NCBI GenBank assembly: GCA_963695105.1
Contig: CAVOGC010000008.1
Coordinates: 1 to 64,000, forward strand
DNA from: Competibacter sp963695105
Lineage (GTDB): Bacteria; Pseudomonadota; Gammaproteobacteria; Competibacterales; Competibacteraceae
DNA: 64,000 bases
Direction: 5' to 3'
Of the stretch, positions 51,237 through 61,848 are shown piece by piece; positions within the stretch are counted from its first letter, which is position 1, and each line of letters opens with the position of its first letter. The translations under genes and the position numbers were made by a program. Below the pieces are notes generated by a model. That model worked only from the letters and a program-made list of their open reading frames with translations, did no database searches and was not told where the DNA came from.

Positions 51237-54200
51237 ATGACCGATGCCGCCACCTCCCCGCCCGCCCGCTGGCAGTTCTGGATCGACCGGGGCGGCACCT
51301 TTACCGACGTGGTCGCGCGGCGTCCCGATGGCCGGTTGGTGGCGCACAAGCTGCTGTCCGACAACCCCGAGCACTACCCCGACGCCGCCTTGCGGGGCAT
51401 CCGCGATTTACTGGGCGTTCCGCCGGATCGGCCGATCCCCGCCGAACGGATCGCGGCGGTGAAAATGGGCACCACCGTCGCCACCAACGCGCTGCTGGAA
51501 CGCAAGGGCGACCGCACCCTGCTGCTGATTACCAAGGGTTTCCGCGACGCCTTGCGCATTGCCTATCAGAACCGGCCAAAACTGTTCGCCCGCCAGATCG
51601 TGCTGCCGGAACTGCTGTACGAGCGGGCCGCCGAAGTGCGCGAGCGGGTGTCGGCCCAGGGGGAAGTGCTCGCCCCGTTCGATCCCAACAGCGCCCGCCG
51701 CCCGCTGGAGGATGCCTGGCGCGCCGGCATCCGCGCCGTCGCCATCGTGTTCCTGCACGGCTATCGCTTCCCGGAGCACGAGCGGCTGGCGGCGGCGCTG
51801 GCTCGGCGCATCGGTTTCACCCAGATTTCGGTGTCGCACGAGGTCAGCCCGCTGATGAAGCTGATCGGACGCGGCGACACCACGGTGGTGGACGCCTATC
51901 TTTCGCCCATCCTGCGCCGCTACATCGACCGGGTCGCCAGCGAACTGGGCGGCGTGCGCCTGCTGTTCATGCAGTCCCACGGCGGCCTGGCCGACGCCCG
52001 CCATTTTCGCGGCAAGGACAGCATCCTGTCCGGCCCGGCCGGCGGCATCGTCGGCGCGGCGCGCACCGCCGCCCGCGCCGGTTTCGAGCGGATCATCACC
52101 TTCGACATGGGCGGCACCTCCACCGACGTCGCCCACTACGCCGGCGAGTACGAGCGCGCCTTCGAAACCCTGGTGGCCGGAGTGCGGCTGCGGGCGCCGA
52201 TGCTGCACATCCACACCGTGGCGGCGGGCGGCGGCTCGATCTGCCGTTTCGACGGCGGCCGCTTGCGGGTGGGGCCGGAATCGGCCGGCGCCAATCCGGG
52301 ACCGGCCTGCTACCGGCGGGGCGGTCCGCTGACCGTGACCGACTGCAACCTGCTACTGGGCCGGATTCAACCGGCGTTTTTCCCCAAGGTCTTCGGCCCC
52401 GACCAGGATCAGCCGCTGGACCGGGATACGGTCGCGCACCGGTTCGCCGCGCTGGCCGCCGAGATCGAAGCCGCCAGCGGCGCGCGCTACACCCCGGCGG
52501 AGCTGGCCGAGGGCTTTCTCAGGATCGCCGTCGAGAACATGGCCAATGCGATCAAGCAGATCTCAACCCAACGCGGCTACGACGTGACCGAATACACCTT
52601 GTGCTGCTTCGGCGGCGCTGGTGGTCAGCACGCCTGCGCGGTAGCCGACGCGCTGGGGATGCCGACCATTTTCATTCACCCGCTCGCCGGGATGCTGTCG
52701 GCCTACGGCATGGGTCTGGCCGACGCCCGCCTGCTGAAGGAACGCGCGGTCGAAGCCCCGCTGGCGGCCGATCTGGCGCCGGTGCTGGAGCGCACGTTCA
52801 GCGAATTGGAACGGGCGGGCCGGACGGCGATGCAGACCCAGGGCGTTCCCGCCGAGTCCATTCAAGCCATTCGCTCCACCCGCTTGCGCTACGCCGGCAG
52901 CGATACCGCCCTGCTCGTCGCCGCCGGGGTTCCGGGCCAACTGGCGGCGCGTTTCGCCGACGCCCATCGGCGGCGCTTCGGTTTCACCCTGCCGGACAAG
53001 GCGCTGATCGTGGAAGCGGCGCAGGTCGAAATCATCGGTGGCGGCTTCGGCGTGGGCGAGGCGACCGCGCCGCCCACGCCGCGCGGCGAAGCGCTGGCGC
53101 CGGCCGCGACGGTTGCCCTGCGCCTGATTGGGGCCGAGCAGGCCGCGCCGCTCTACCGGCGCGAGGACCTGCGGCCCGGTGACCGCATCGTCGGCCCGGC
53201 GATCCTCGGCGAAGCCGGCGCGACGACCCTGATCGAACCGGGCTGGCAAGCCGAGGTCGGCGGGCGCGACGATCTGGTGCTGACCCGCCACCAGCCCCGT
53301 CCCCAGCGGGTCGCGGTCGGCACGGCCGTCGATCCGATCATGCTGGAGGTGTTCAACAACCTGTTCATGGCCATCGCCGAACAGATGGGCGTCACCCTGG
53401 CCAACACCGCGCATTCGGTCAACATCAAGGAGCGGCTGGATTTTTCCTGCGCGCTGTTCGACCGGGACGGCCAGCTCATCGCCAACGCCCCGCACATTCC
53501 GGTGCATCTGGGCTCGATGGGCGAGGCGGTCCAGGCCATCATTGAGGCTCACGACGGTCGCTTCCAGCCCGGCGACGTGTACGCGACCAACGCGCCCTAC
53601 CGCGGCGGCACCCACCTGCCGGACGTGACCGTCATCACCCCCGTGTTCGACGCCGCCGGGCGAGAGGTCCTGTTCTACGTCGCCTCGCGCGGCCATCACG
53701 CCGACATCGGCGGCATCACGCCGGGCTCGATGCCGCCGGACAGCGTCGATATCGACCAGGAAGGGGTGCTGCTGGACAACGTTCAACTGGTGAGCGGTGA
53801 CCGGTTTTGCGAACGGGAACTGCTGGAACGGCTCACCGCTGGACCCTGGCCAGTTCGCAACGTCCGCCAGAATCTGGCCGACCTGCAGGCGCAGATCGCC
53901 GCCAACGAAAAGGGGGTTCGGGAGCTGCGGCGGATGGTGGCGCACTTCGGCCTGGATACGGTCCATGCCTACATGGGACACGTCCAGGACAATGCCGCCG
54001 AGCAGGTGCGGCGGGCGCTGGACCGATTGCGGGACGGCGCGTTTGCCTACGAAATGGACAACGGCGCGGTCATCCGGGTCGCCATCCGTCTGGGCCGGAC
54101 CCGGCGGACCGCCCGCATCGACTTCACCGGCACCTCGCCGCAACAGCCCGGCAATTTCAACGCCCCGCGCGCCGTGTGTCTGGCGGCGGTGCTGTACGTG

Positions 54201-54866
54201 TTCCGTACCCTGGTGGACGACGACATTCCGCTCAACGCCGGCTGCCTGCGACCGCTGGAGATTGTGATTCCGCCCGGTTGCCTGCTTGACCCCCACCCAC
54301 CGGCGGCGGTGGTGGCGGGCAACGTGGAAACCTCGCAATGCGTGGTGGATGCGCTATACGGGGCGCTGGGGGTGATGGCCGCCGCCCAGGGCACGATGAA
54401 CAATTTCACCTTCGGCAACGACCGGTATCAGTATTACGAAACGATCTGCGGCGGCGCCGGCGCGGGACCGGATTTCGACGGCGCCTCGGCGGTGCATACC
54501 CACATGACCAACTCCCGGCTGACCGACCCGGAGGTCCTGGAATGGCGGTTCCCGGTACGGATGGAGGAATTCGCCATCCGTGCCGGCAGCGGCGGCGCGG
54601 GCCGCTGGCGCGGCGGCGACGGGGTCATCCGCCGCATCCGTTTTCTGGAACCCATGACCGCCGCGATTCTGTCCGGCCACCGCCGGATCGCGCCCTACGG
54701 ACTGGCCGGCGGCGCGCCGGGTCGGGTCGGACGCAATGCGGTGGAACGCGCGGATGGGGAGGTCGAGGAATTAGCCGCCACGGCGCAAGTGGCGGTGCGG
54801 GCGGAGGATGTCTTCGCGATTGAAACGCCGGGCGGCGGCGGCTACGGCGCGACCGACCCGAGCTGA
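51237..54866 (+). CDS. 5-oxoprolinase / hydantoinase, fused A and B subunits
   Basis: 1209 residues from ATG 51237 (MTDAATSPPARWQFWIDRGG); an in-frame ATG at 51228 is the alternative. The A half (about 1-690) has the ASKHA nucleotide-binding signature FWIDRGGTFTDVVARRPDG, KMGTTVATNALLERKG and FDMGGTSTDVAHY. The B half (about 700-1209) has DRDGQLIANAPHIPVHLGSM, NAPYRGGTHLPDVTVI and the glycine-rich end GGGGYG. Fusion order and length match eukaryote-type 5-oxoprolinase, which opens 5-oxoproline to glutamate with ATP. A hydantoin substrate cannot be excluded. Confidence 0.93.
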   Translation: MTDAATSPPARWQFWIDRGGTFTDVVARRPDGRLVAHKLLSDNPEHYPDAALRGIRDLLGVPPDRPIPAERIAAVKMGTTVATNALLERKGDRTLLLITKGFRDALRIAYQNRPKLFARQIVLPELLYERAAEVRERVSAQGEVLAPFDPNSARRPLEDAWRAGIRAVAIVFLHGYRFPEHERLAAALARRIGFTQISVSHEVSPLMKLIGRGDTTVVDAYLSPILRRYIDRVASELGGVRLLFMQSHGGLADARHFRGKDSILSGPAGGIVGAARTAARAGFERIITFDMGGTSTDVAHYAGEYERAFETLVAGVRLRAPMLHIHTVAAGGGSICRFDGGRLRVGPESAGANPGPACYRRGGPLTVTDCNLLLGRIQPAFFPKVFGPDQDQPLDRDTVAHRFAALAAEIEAASGARYTPAELAEGFLRIAVENMANAIKQISTQRGYDVTEYTLCCFGGAGGQHACAVADALGMPTIFIHPLAGMLSAYGMGLADARLLKERAVEAPLAADLAPVLERTFSELERAGRTAMQTQGVPAESIQAIRSTRLRYAGSDTALLVAAGVPGQLAARFADAHRRRFGFTLPDKALIVEAAQVEIIGGGFGVGEATAPPTPRGEALAPAATVALRLIGAEQAAPLYRREDLRPGDRIVGPAILGEAGATTLIEPGWQAEVGGRDDLVLTRHQPRPQRVAVGTAVDPIMLEVFNNLFMAIAEQMGVTLANTAHSVNIKERLDFSCALFDRDGQLIANAPHIPVHLGSMGEAVQAIIEAHDGRFQPGDVYATNAPYRGGTHLPDVTVITPVFDAAGREVLFYVASRGHHADIGGITPGSMPPDSVDIDQEGVLLDNVQLVSGDRFCERELLERLTAGPWPVRNVRQNLADLQAQIAANEKGVRELRRMVAHFGLDTVHAYMGHVQDNAAEQVRRALDRLRDGAFAYEMDNGAVIRVAIRLGRTRRTARIDFTGTSPQQPGNFNAPRAVCLAAVLYVFRTLVDDDIPLNAGCLRPLEIVIPPGCLLDPHPPAAVVAGNVETSQCVVDALYGALGVMAAAQGTMNNFTFGNDRYQYYETICGGAGAGPDFDGASAVHTHMTNSRLTDPEVLEWRFPVRMEEFAIRAGSGGAGRWRGGDGVIRRIRFLEPMTAAILSGHRRIAPYGLAGGAPGRVGRNAVERADGEVEELAATAQVAVRAEDVFAIETPGGGGYGATDPS

Positions 54867-55025
54867 GGGTCGGCTTACCAATATCGGCTCTCCTGATGGA
54901 AATGGGAATGAGAATGGCGACCCGCGCCCGGCTGGATTTCAAGCGGCCGGGGCGTCATATTTATGGCAAGCGCGGTTATGATACCGCACTGCAAAACCGA
55001 CCGTCCCCAATGAGGATTGAGCGTC

Positions 55026-55985
55026 ATGGCGCGAAGTAGAACGGTGGCCGTGTACACCGGTGAAGAACTGGGCCGCTACGGGTTCGAGGACCACCCGTTC
55101 GGGGAGGACCGCATCCACGCCTTCTGGGATGAGATGCTGATCCGCCACTTCGACTACCAGGTGCGCGTGTTGCCTCCCGCCATGGCCACCGAGGAGCAGA
55201 TCAAGCTGTTCCACACCCTCAACTACGTCGAGAAGGTCAAAATTTATTCCGAGGTGGGCGAGGGTTTGCTGGACTACGGCGATACCCCGGCTTACAAAGG
55301 GGTGTTCGAGGACGCCGCCGTGGTGGTCGGCACCGTGGTCGACGCGGCCCGCAGGATCATGGCCGACGAGGTCCGGCGCGCCTTCGTGCCCATCGCCGGA
55401 CTGCATCACAGCATGCCCGACACCGCCGCCGGTTTTTGCGTGTTCAACGACGTCGGCGTGGCCATCAAGATCCTGCAACAGGAATACGGCCTGGAGCGCA
55501 TCGCCTACGTCGATATCGACGCGCACCACGGCGACGGGGTGTTTTATCCGTTCGAATCCGATCCAACCGTCATCTTCGCCGACATTCACGAGGATGGTCG
55601 CTACAACTTCCCGCAGAGCGGCTTCTCGCACGAAGTCGGCAAGGGCGCGGCCAAGGGGCGCAAGCTCAACATCCCGCTGTTGCCGCTGTCGGCCGACGAC
55701 GATTTCATGATGATGTGGGACAAGGTCGAGGCCTTCCTGCGCCAGTGGGAACCGCAGTTTATCTTCATGAACTGCGGCGCCGACGGTCTGGACGGCGACC
55801 CGCTGGCCCACCTGCACTACACCCCCCGCGCCCACAGCCGCGCCGCCCGCGGCTTGTGCCAGATCGCCGAGGAGTTCGCCGGGGGCCGCATCCTCGGCGT
55901 CGGCGGCGGCGGCTACGACTTGCGCAACGTCGCCAAGGCCTGGGCCGCCGTGGTGGATTCCTTCCTGGAAGCCCCGATGTCCTGA
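55026..55985 (+). CDS. Histone-deacetylase-family (AcuC/HDAC-like) amidohydrolase
   Basis: 319 residues from ATG 55026 with GAGGA upstream; an in-frame TTG at 55017 is closer to that site and less likely. Zn-dependent deacetylase fold: GLHHSMPDTAAGFCVFNDVG with the catalytic His pair, YVDIDAHHGDGVFY with Zn ligands Asp and His, MNCGADGLDGDPLAH with the last Asp, and LGVGGGGYDLRNVAKAW. Bacterial relatives deacetylate acetylpolyamines, acetoin-system proteins or acyl-lysine. Substrate unknown. Confidence 0.93.
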   Translation: MARSRTVAVYTGEELGRYGFEDHPFGEDRIHAFWDEMLIRHFDYQVRVLPPAMATEEQIKLFHTLNYVEKVKIYSEVGEGLLDYGDTPAYKGVFEDAAVVVGTVVDAARRIMADEVRRAFVPIAGLHHSMPDTAAGFCVFNDVGVAIKILQQEYGLERIAYVDIDAHHGDGVFYPFESDPTVIFADIHEDGRYNFPQSGFSHEVGKGAAKGRKLNIPLLPLSADDDFMMMWDKVEAFLRQWEPQFIFMNCGADGLDGDPLAHLHYTPRAHSRAARGLCQIAEEFAGGRILGVGGGGYDLRNVAKAWAAVVDSFLEAPMS

Positions 55986-56183
55986 CCGGTTCGGCCCGCG
56001 TCCGCCATCCCTGTCCGAATTTTCCGGCCGGAACGAATCCACCCGCGTTCCGGTCATTATGGATGTCGCCGCCGGCGAATCTCCTGCCATCCGCCGGCCA
56101 CATCGGGTATTATTGGCAGCTTTCCACAACCCGCCCGCGCTTTCGTCCGAAGCAGCGGGCGCCCGTTTTTGCAGAGGTTGCGA

Positions 56184-57437
<1,254 letters not shown>

Positions 57438-57464
57438 TCGCCCTCCCCGCGCGAGACGGCGGCG

Positions 57465-57938
57465 GTGCATTGCCCGTTCTGCGGCACGCCCGATACCCGG
57501 GTGGTTGACTCGCGGCTGTCGGCGGAAGGCGACAAGGTGCGCCGCCGCCGCGAATGCCCCCGCTGCAACTCCCGCTTCACCACCCACGAGGTCGCGGAGC
57601 TGCTGATGCCGCCGGTGGTCAAGCGCGACGGTCGCCGCGAACCGTTTCTGGAGGAAAAACTGCGCTCCGGCTTGCTGCGAGCGCTGGAAAAGCGGCCGGT
57701 CGGCGCCGAACGCATCGAAAAAACCCTGTTGCGCATCAAGAACCGCGCCCGTGCATCGGGAGAGCGGGAGTTGAGCAGCCGGCAAATCGGCGAATGGGTG
57801 ATGGAGGAATTGCGCGGCCTGGACCCGGTGGCCTATGTCCGCTTCGCCTCGGTCTATCGCAGCTTCGAGGACGTAAACGCCTTTCGCGAGGAAATCGAGC
57901 GGCTGCAGACCCCCTCAGGCGCGACGGATTCAGAGTGA
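57465..57938 (+). CDS. nrdR: Transcriptional repressor NrdR
   Basis: 157 residues from GTG 57465 (HCPFCGTPDTRVVDSRL follows). Represses ribonucleotide reductase genes depending on ATP/dATP. N-terminal zinc ribbon CPFC...CPRC, then the ATP-cone KRDGRREPFLEEKLRSGLLR. Starts 28 bases after glyA and its stop overlaps the ribD start (TGATG). The glyA-nrdR-ribD order is common in gammaproteobacteria. Confidence 0.97.
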   Translation: MHCPFCGTPDTRVVDSRLSAEGDKVRRRRECPRCNSRFTTHEVAELLMPPVVKRDGRREPFLEEKLRSGLLRALEKRPVGAERIEKTLLRIKNRARASGERELSSRQIGEWVMEELRGLDPVAYVRFASVYRSFEDVNAFREEIERLQTPSGATDSE

Positions 57939-59038
57939 TGTCCGCCGACGATTATCGCCACATGGCGCATGCCCTGACGCTGGCCCGGCGCGGCCTGTAC
58001 GGCACCGACCCCAACCCGCGAGTGGGCTGCGTACTGGTCGAGGACGGAGAAATCGTCGGCGAGGGCTGGCACGAACGCGCCGGCGAGGCCCACGCCGAGG
58101 TGATCGCCCTGGAAGCGGCCGGCGGCCGGGCGCGCGGCGCCACCGCCTATGTGACCCTGGAACCGTGCTGCCATCACGGCCGCACGCCGCCCTGCACCGA
58201 TGCGCTGCTCCAGGCCGGCATCACCCGGATGGTGGCGGCGATGCCCGACCCGAACCCGCAAGTCGCCGGCAAGGGTCTGAAGCAATTGCGGGATGCCGGC
58301 GTGACGGTGGATTGCGGGTTGTTGGAATCCGAGGCGCGGGCGCTGAATCCCGGCTTTATCCGACGCATGACCCAGGGCCGCCCCTTTGTCCGCGTCAAGC
58401 TGGCGATGAGCCTGGACGGACGTACCGCGCTGGCCTCCGGCGAAAGTCAATGGCTGACCGGAGAGACCGCGCGCCAGGATGTACAACGGCTGCGGGCGCG
58501 AAGTTCGGCGATCCTGACCGGCATTGGGACCCTGCTGGCCGACGACCCCAGCCTGAACGTCCACCTGCCGGAAGCCGCGCGCCAGCCGCCGCGAGTGCTT
58601 CTCGATACCGGCTTGCGAACACCGCCGGCCGCCCGGACCTTGCGGTTGCCGGGCTCGGTGCTGATCTTCACCGCCGTCGCCGACCCGGACCGCCATGCGC
58701 TCTTGCAAGCAGCCGGCACGGAAATCGTGGTCACGCCACGCGCCGCCGAAGGCGGTCTAAACCTGCACACCGTCATGGCGGAACTCGCCCACCGCGAGTG
58801 CAACGAACTCCATGTCGAATGCGGCCCGACCCTGGCCGGCGCGTTGCTACAGGCGAAACTGGTGGATGAACTGGTGGTGTACATGGCTCCGCTGCTGCTG
58901 GGCGACAAGGCGCGCGGGCTGTTTCAATTGCCGGAACTGGCACGGATGAGCGAGCGGACGGAATTGGAGGTTGTGGAAATGCGGGCGGTTGGAAGGGATT
59001 GGCGAGTGAGATTAAAGCTGTTGAGAGGCGATTTATGA
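57938..59038 (+). CDS. ribD: Bifunctional diaminohydroxyphosphoribosylaminopyrimidine deaminase / reductase
   Basis: 366 residues from ATG 57938 (MSADDYRHMAHALTLARRGL), overlapping the nrdR stop. Second and third steps of riboflavin synthesis. Deaminase domain: HAEVIAL with zinc His/Glu and EPCCHHGRTPPCTDAL with two zinc Cys. Reductase domain: GRPFVRVKLAMSLDGRTALA, SQWLTGETARQDVQRLRAR and ECGPTLAGALLQAKL. Its stop codon overlaps the start of a HicB-like gene. Confidence 0.98.
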   Translation: MSADDYRHMAHALTLARRGLYGTDPNPRVGCVLVEDGEIVGEGWHERAGEAHAEVIALEAAGGRARGATAYVTLEPCCHHGRTPPCTDALLQAGITRMVAAMPDPNPQVAGKGLKQLRDAGVTVDCGLLESEARALNPGFIRRMTQGRPFVRVKLAMSLDGRTALASGESQWLTGETARQDVQRLRARSSAILTGIGTLLADDPSLNVHLPEAARQPPRVLLDTGLRTPPAARTLRLPGSVLIFTAVADPDRHALLQAAGTEIVVTPRAAEGGLNLHTVMAELAHRECNELHVECGPTLAGALLQAKLVDELVVYMAPLLLGDKARGLFQLPELARMSERTELEVVEMRAVGRDWRVRLKLLRGDL

Positions 59039-59232
59039 AATACAAAATCATTCTCGATAAATCGGAGGAAGGCTATAACGTTTCATGTCCAAACCTGCCA
59101 GGTTGCTGGTCGCAGGGAGAGACCGAGCAGGAAGCAATCGAAAATATAAAAGATGCAATTCAAGAATACTTGGCGGCTATTTCTGAATCCATTCAGGGTA
59201 AGGATGTGCGAGAAATAGAAATAGCCAGTTAA
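59035..59232 (+). CDS. HicB-like antitoxin inside the riboflavin operon
   Basis: 65 residues from ATG 59035, which overlaps the ribD stop as ATGA. MKYKIILDKSEEGYNVSCPN and LPGCWSQGETEQEAIENIKD are the HicB N-terminal fold. No DNA-binding extension. Visibly AT-richer than ribD and ribE, so probably acquired. It precedes the hicA-like gene, the reverse of the order in cassette 5. Confidence 0.9.
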   Translation: MKYKIILDKSEEGYNVSCPNLPGCWSQGETEQEAIENIKDAIQEYLAAISESIQGKDVREIEIAS

Positions 59233-59234
59233 AG

Positions 59235-59450
59235 ATGCCAAAACTTCCAGGAGTCAATCATCTGGAAGCTATCCGTGCTTTGGAAAAGGCAGGTTTCCGC
59301 ATTGTTCGCCAGGGAAGAAAACATATCGTCCTTTCGAATGGTGGCAGGTTTGTGACTGTTCCCCGTAATAATCCCATCAATGCTTTCACCATGGGTGGCA
59401 TAGCGCAGGATGCGGGACTCACGGTAGAAGAATTTCGGAAGTTCTTATAA
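59235..59450 (+). CDS. HicA-like toxin inside the riboflavin operon
   Basis: 71 residues, starting two bases after the hicB-like stop. LPGVNHLEAIRALEKAGFRI, then VRQGRKHIVLSNGGRFVTVP with the HicA active-site His (KHIVL), then GGIAQDAGLTVEEFRKFL. It is a dsRBD-like mRNA interferase by family. It stands 20 bases before ribE, so the pair is transcribed with the riboflavin genes. Confidence 0.9.
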   Translation: MPKLPGVNHLEAIRALEKAGFRIVRQGRKHIVLSNGGRFVTVPRNNPINAFTMGGIAQDAGLTVEEFRKFL

Positions 59451-59470
59451 TTTTTTTCGAGAACCCCAGC

Positions 59471-60127
59471 ATGTTCACTGGCATCATCACCGCAGTCGGG
59501 ACCATCACCGCGCTCCAGCCGCGTGGCGGCGACGTCCGCCTGCGCATCGCCACCGGCAAGCTCGACCTGGGCGATGTGCGGCTCGGCGACAGCATCGCCG
59601 TCAGCGGCGTCTGCCTGACCGCCGTCGAACTGCCCGGCGACGGCTTCTGGGCCGACGCCTCGCGCGAGACCCTGGAGCGCACCACCCTCGGCGACGCCCA
59701 ACCCGGCGCCCGGGTCAACCTGGAAAAAGCCCTGACCCCCACCACCCGGCTCGGTGGCCACCTGGTCAGCGGCCATGTGGATGGCATCGGCACGGTCGAC
59801 GAATGGCGTCCCGACGGCCGCTCCTGGCGGCTGCGTATCCAGGCTCCGGACGCGCTGGCCCGCTATATCGCCGAAAAAGGCTCCATCTGCATCGACGGCG
59901 TCAGCCTCACCGTCAACCGGGTGGATGGCGCGGCCTTCGAACTCAACATCGTCCCGCACACGCTGGCGGAAACCACCCTCGCCGACTTCCAGGTCGGCCG
60001 GCGGGTCAACCTGGAAGTGGACCTGATCACCCGTTATCTGGAACGGCTGCTGCTGGGCGAGCGCGCCGCGCAACCGGGCGGCAAACTCACCGAGGCGCTG
60101 CTGCGCGAACACGGTTTCTGGATATAA
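59471..60127 (+). CDS. ribE: Riboflavin synthase alpha chain
   Basis: 218 residues. Dismutates two lumazines to riboflavin. Two repeated barrels: MFTGIITAVGTITAL and GDSIAVSGVCLTAVEL in the first, GHLVSGHVDGIGTVDEW and GSICIDGVSLTVNRVDG in the second. The last helix is LERLLLGERA. Two bases separate it from ribBA. Confidence 0.97.
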   Translation: MFTGIITAVGTITALQPRGGDVRLRIATGKLDLGDVRLGDSIAVSGVCLTAVELPGDGFWADASRETLERTTLGDAQPGARVNLEKALTPTTRLGGHLVSGHVDGIGTVDEWRPDGRSWRLRIQAPDALARYIAEKGSICIDGVSLTVNRVDGAAFELNIVPHTLAETTLADFQVGRRVNLEVDLITRYLERLLLGERAAQPGGKLTEALLREHGFWI

Positions 60128-60129
60128 GC

Positions 60130-61233
60130 ATGGCACTCAACACCGTTGACGAACTCCTCGCCGACCTGCGACAGGGTAAAATGATCATCGTCATGGACGA
60201 CGAAGACCGGGAAAACGAAGGCGACCTGCTGATGGCCGCCTCGCTGGTTCGGCCCGAGGACATCAACTTCATGGCCCGCTACGGGCGCGGCCTGATCTGC
60301 CTGACCCTGACCCGCGAGCGCTGCCAGCAACTGCGCCTGCCGCTGATGGTGCAGGACAACGCCACCCCCTACTCCACCAATTTCACCGTCTCCATCGAAG
60401 CCGCCCAGGGCGTCACCACCGGCATCTCCGCCTACGACCGCGCCCACACCATCCGCACCGCCGTGCGGCCCGACGCCCGCCCCGAGGACCTGGTGCAGCC
60501 CGGCCACATCTTCCCGCTGATGGCCCAGCCCGGCGGGGTGCTGACCCGCGCCGGCCACACCGAAGCCGGCTGCGATCTGGCCCGGCTAGCCGGACTGGAG
60601 CCGACGGCGGTCATCGTCGAGATCCTCAACGAGGACGGCGGCATGGCGCGGCGGCCCGACCTGGAAGCCTTCGCCGCCCGACACGGGATCAAGATCGGCA
60701 CCATCGCCGCGCTGATCCGCTACCGGATGCAGAACGAGAAGACCGTGGAACGGGTCGCGGACGCGGTCATGGCCACCGAATTCGGCCCGTTCCGGGTGCT
60801 GACCTATCAGGACGTGGTCAGCCGGCAAGTGCATTTCGCCCTGGTCAGGGGCGATATCCACCCCGAACAGCCGGTTCTGGTCCGGGTCCATGTGCAGAAT
60901 TTTCTGGGCGACCTGCTGGCGATTCGGCTGTCGGAAGGTAGCTGGCCCTTGCGCGACGCCCTGCAACGGGTGGCGGGGGAGCCGGCCGGCGTACTGGTGT
61001 TTTTAAGCCACCCCGAAGAGCCGGCGGCCCTGATCCGGCGGATGCGCGGCTACCAGTTCGGCGCCGGCGAAGCCGCGCGCGCACCCGATCAATCCGCCGA
61101 ACTGCGCACCTACGGCATCGGAGCCCAGATTCTGCTCGACATCGGCGTGCGGCGAATGCGGGTGCTCAGCGCGCCCAAACGTATCAGCGGGCTGTCGGGC
61201 TTTAATCTGGAAGTCGTGGAATACGTCGCCTGA
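60130..61233 (+). CDS. ribBA: 3,4-dihydroxy-2-butanone-4-phosphate synthase fused to a degenerate GTP cyclohydrolase II domain
   Basis: 367 residues from ATG 60130 (MALNTVDELLADLRQGK). The RibB half (about 1-200) is intact: MDDEDRENEGDLLMAA, SIEAAQGVTTGISAYDRA, GHIFPLMAQPGGVLTRAGHT and EAGCDLARLAG. The RibA-like half (about 205-367) keeps the fold (YGIGAQILLDIGVRRMRVLS) but lacks the zinc Cys cluster normally at C-x2-GD-x7-RC-x-C; it reads VHVQNFLGDLLAIRLSEGSW there. Such inactive RibA domains fused to RibB are frequent in proteobacteria, so a separate ribA should exist elsewhere. Confidence 0.93.
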   Translation: MALNTVDELLADLRQGKMIIVMDDEDRENEGDLLMAASLVRPEDINFMARYGRGLICLTLTRERCQQLRLPLMVQDNATPYSTNFTVSIEAAQGVTTGISAYDRAHTIRTAVRPDARPEDLVQPGHIFPLMAQPGGVLTRAGHTEAGCDLARLAGLEPTAVIVEILNEDGGMARRPDLEAFAARHGIKIGTIAALIRYRMQNEKTVERVADAVMATEFGPFRVLTYQDVVSRQVHFALVRGDIHPEQPVLVRVHVQNFLGDLLAIRLSEGSWPLRDALQRVAGEPAGVLVFLSHPEEPAALIRRMRGYQFGAGEAARAPDQSAELRTYGIGAQILLDIGVRRMRVLSAPKRISGLSGFNLEVVEYVA

Positions 61234-61307
61234 ACGCCCTTTCCTTGGAGGTGTTTTCGCCCAGTCTCTGGCCCGTCAAACGCTTGAAAGACGCCCTCAC
61301 CCCCGGC

Positions 61308-61331
61308 CCCTCACCCACAGGGAGAGGGGAG
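61308..61331. repeat. GGGAGAGGGG palindromic repeat, second copy
   Basis: CCCCTCACCC-ACA-GGGAGAGGGG between ribBA and ribH, similar to 49383-49406. Intergenic. The surrounding 61234-61365 holds no gene. Confidence 0.65.
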
Positions 61332-61365
61332 TTTTTGTACCGCGCATCGTTACGGAATCCCCGCC

Positions 61366-61845
61366 ATGCACCACATCAACACCATTGAAGGCGACTTCAC
61401 CCCGCTCCAGGACGCCCGCTTCGCGCTGGTGGCGTCGCGGTTCAACAGCTTCATCGTGCAGAGCCTGATCAATGGCGCGGTGGACACCCTATGCCGGCAC
61501 GGCGTCCCGGAAACCGCCATCGACCTGATCTGGACTCCCGGTTCCTTCGAACTGCCGCTGGCCGCGCAAAAGCTGGCCGCCGGCGAGCGCTACGACGGCA
61601 TCGTCGCGCTGGGCGCGGTGATTCGCGGCGGCACCCCGCATTTCGAATACGTCGCCGGCGAGTGCGTCAAGGGGCTGGCGGGCGTTTCGCTGGAATACGG
61701 TATCCCGATCGGCTTCGGCGTACTCACCGTCGACACCATCGATCAGGCGGTGGAGCGAGCCGGCACCAAGGCCGGCAACAAGGGCGCCGAGGCGGCGATG
61801 GCGGTGCTGGAAATGGTCAGTCTGCTGCGACGGCTGGAAGGCTGA
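61366..61845 (+). CDS. ribH: 6,7-dimethyl-8-ribityllumazine synthase
   Basis: 159 residues. Penultimate riboflavin step. ARFALVASRFNSFIVQSLIN, TPGSFELPLAAQKLA, GAVIRGGTPHFEYVAGECVK (active-site His) and FGVLTVDTIDQAVERAGTKA are diagnostic. Four bases before nusB. Confidence 0.98.
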   Translation: MHHINTIEGDFTPLQDARFALVASRFNSFIVQSLINGAVDTLCRHGVPETAIDLIWTPGSFELPLAAQKLAAGERYDGIVALGAVIRGGTPHFEYVAGECVKGLAGVSLEYGIPIGFGVLTVDTIDQAVERAGTKAGNKGAEAAMAVLEMVSLLRRLEG

Positions 61846-61848
61846 ACC

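Noticed and set aside
52563..54338. Long minus-strand open frame inside the 5-oxoprolinase gene
   Set aside because: Antisense shadow; the plus-strand protein is intact with all family motifs.
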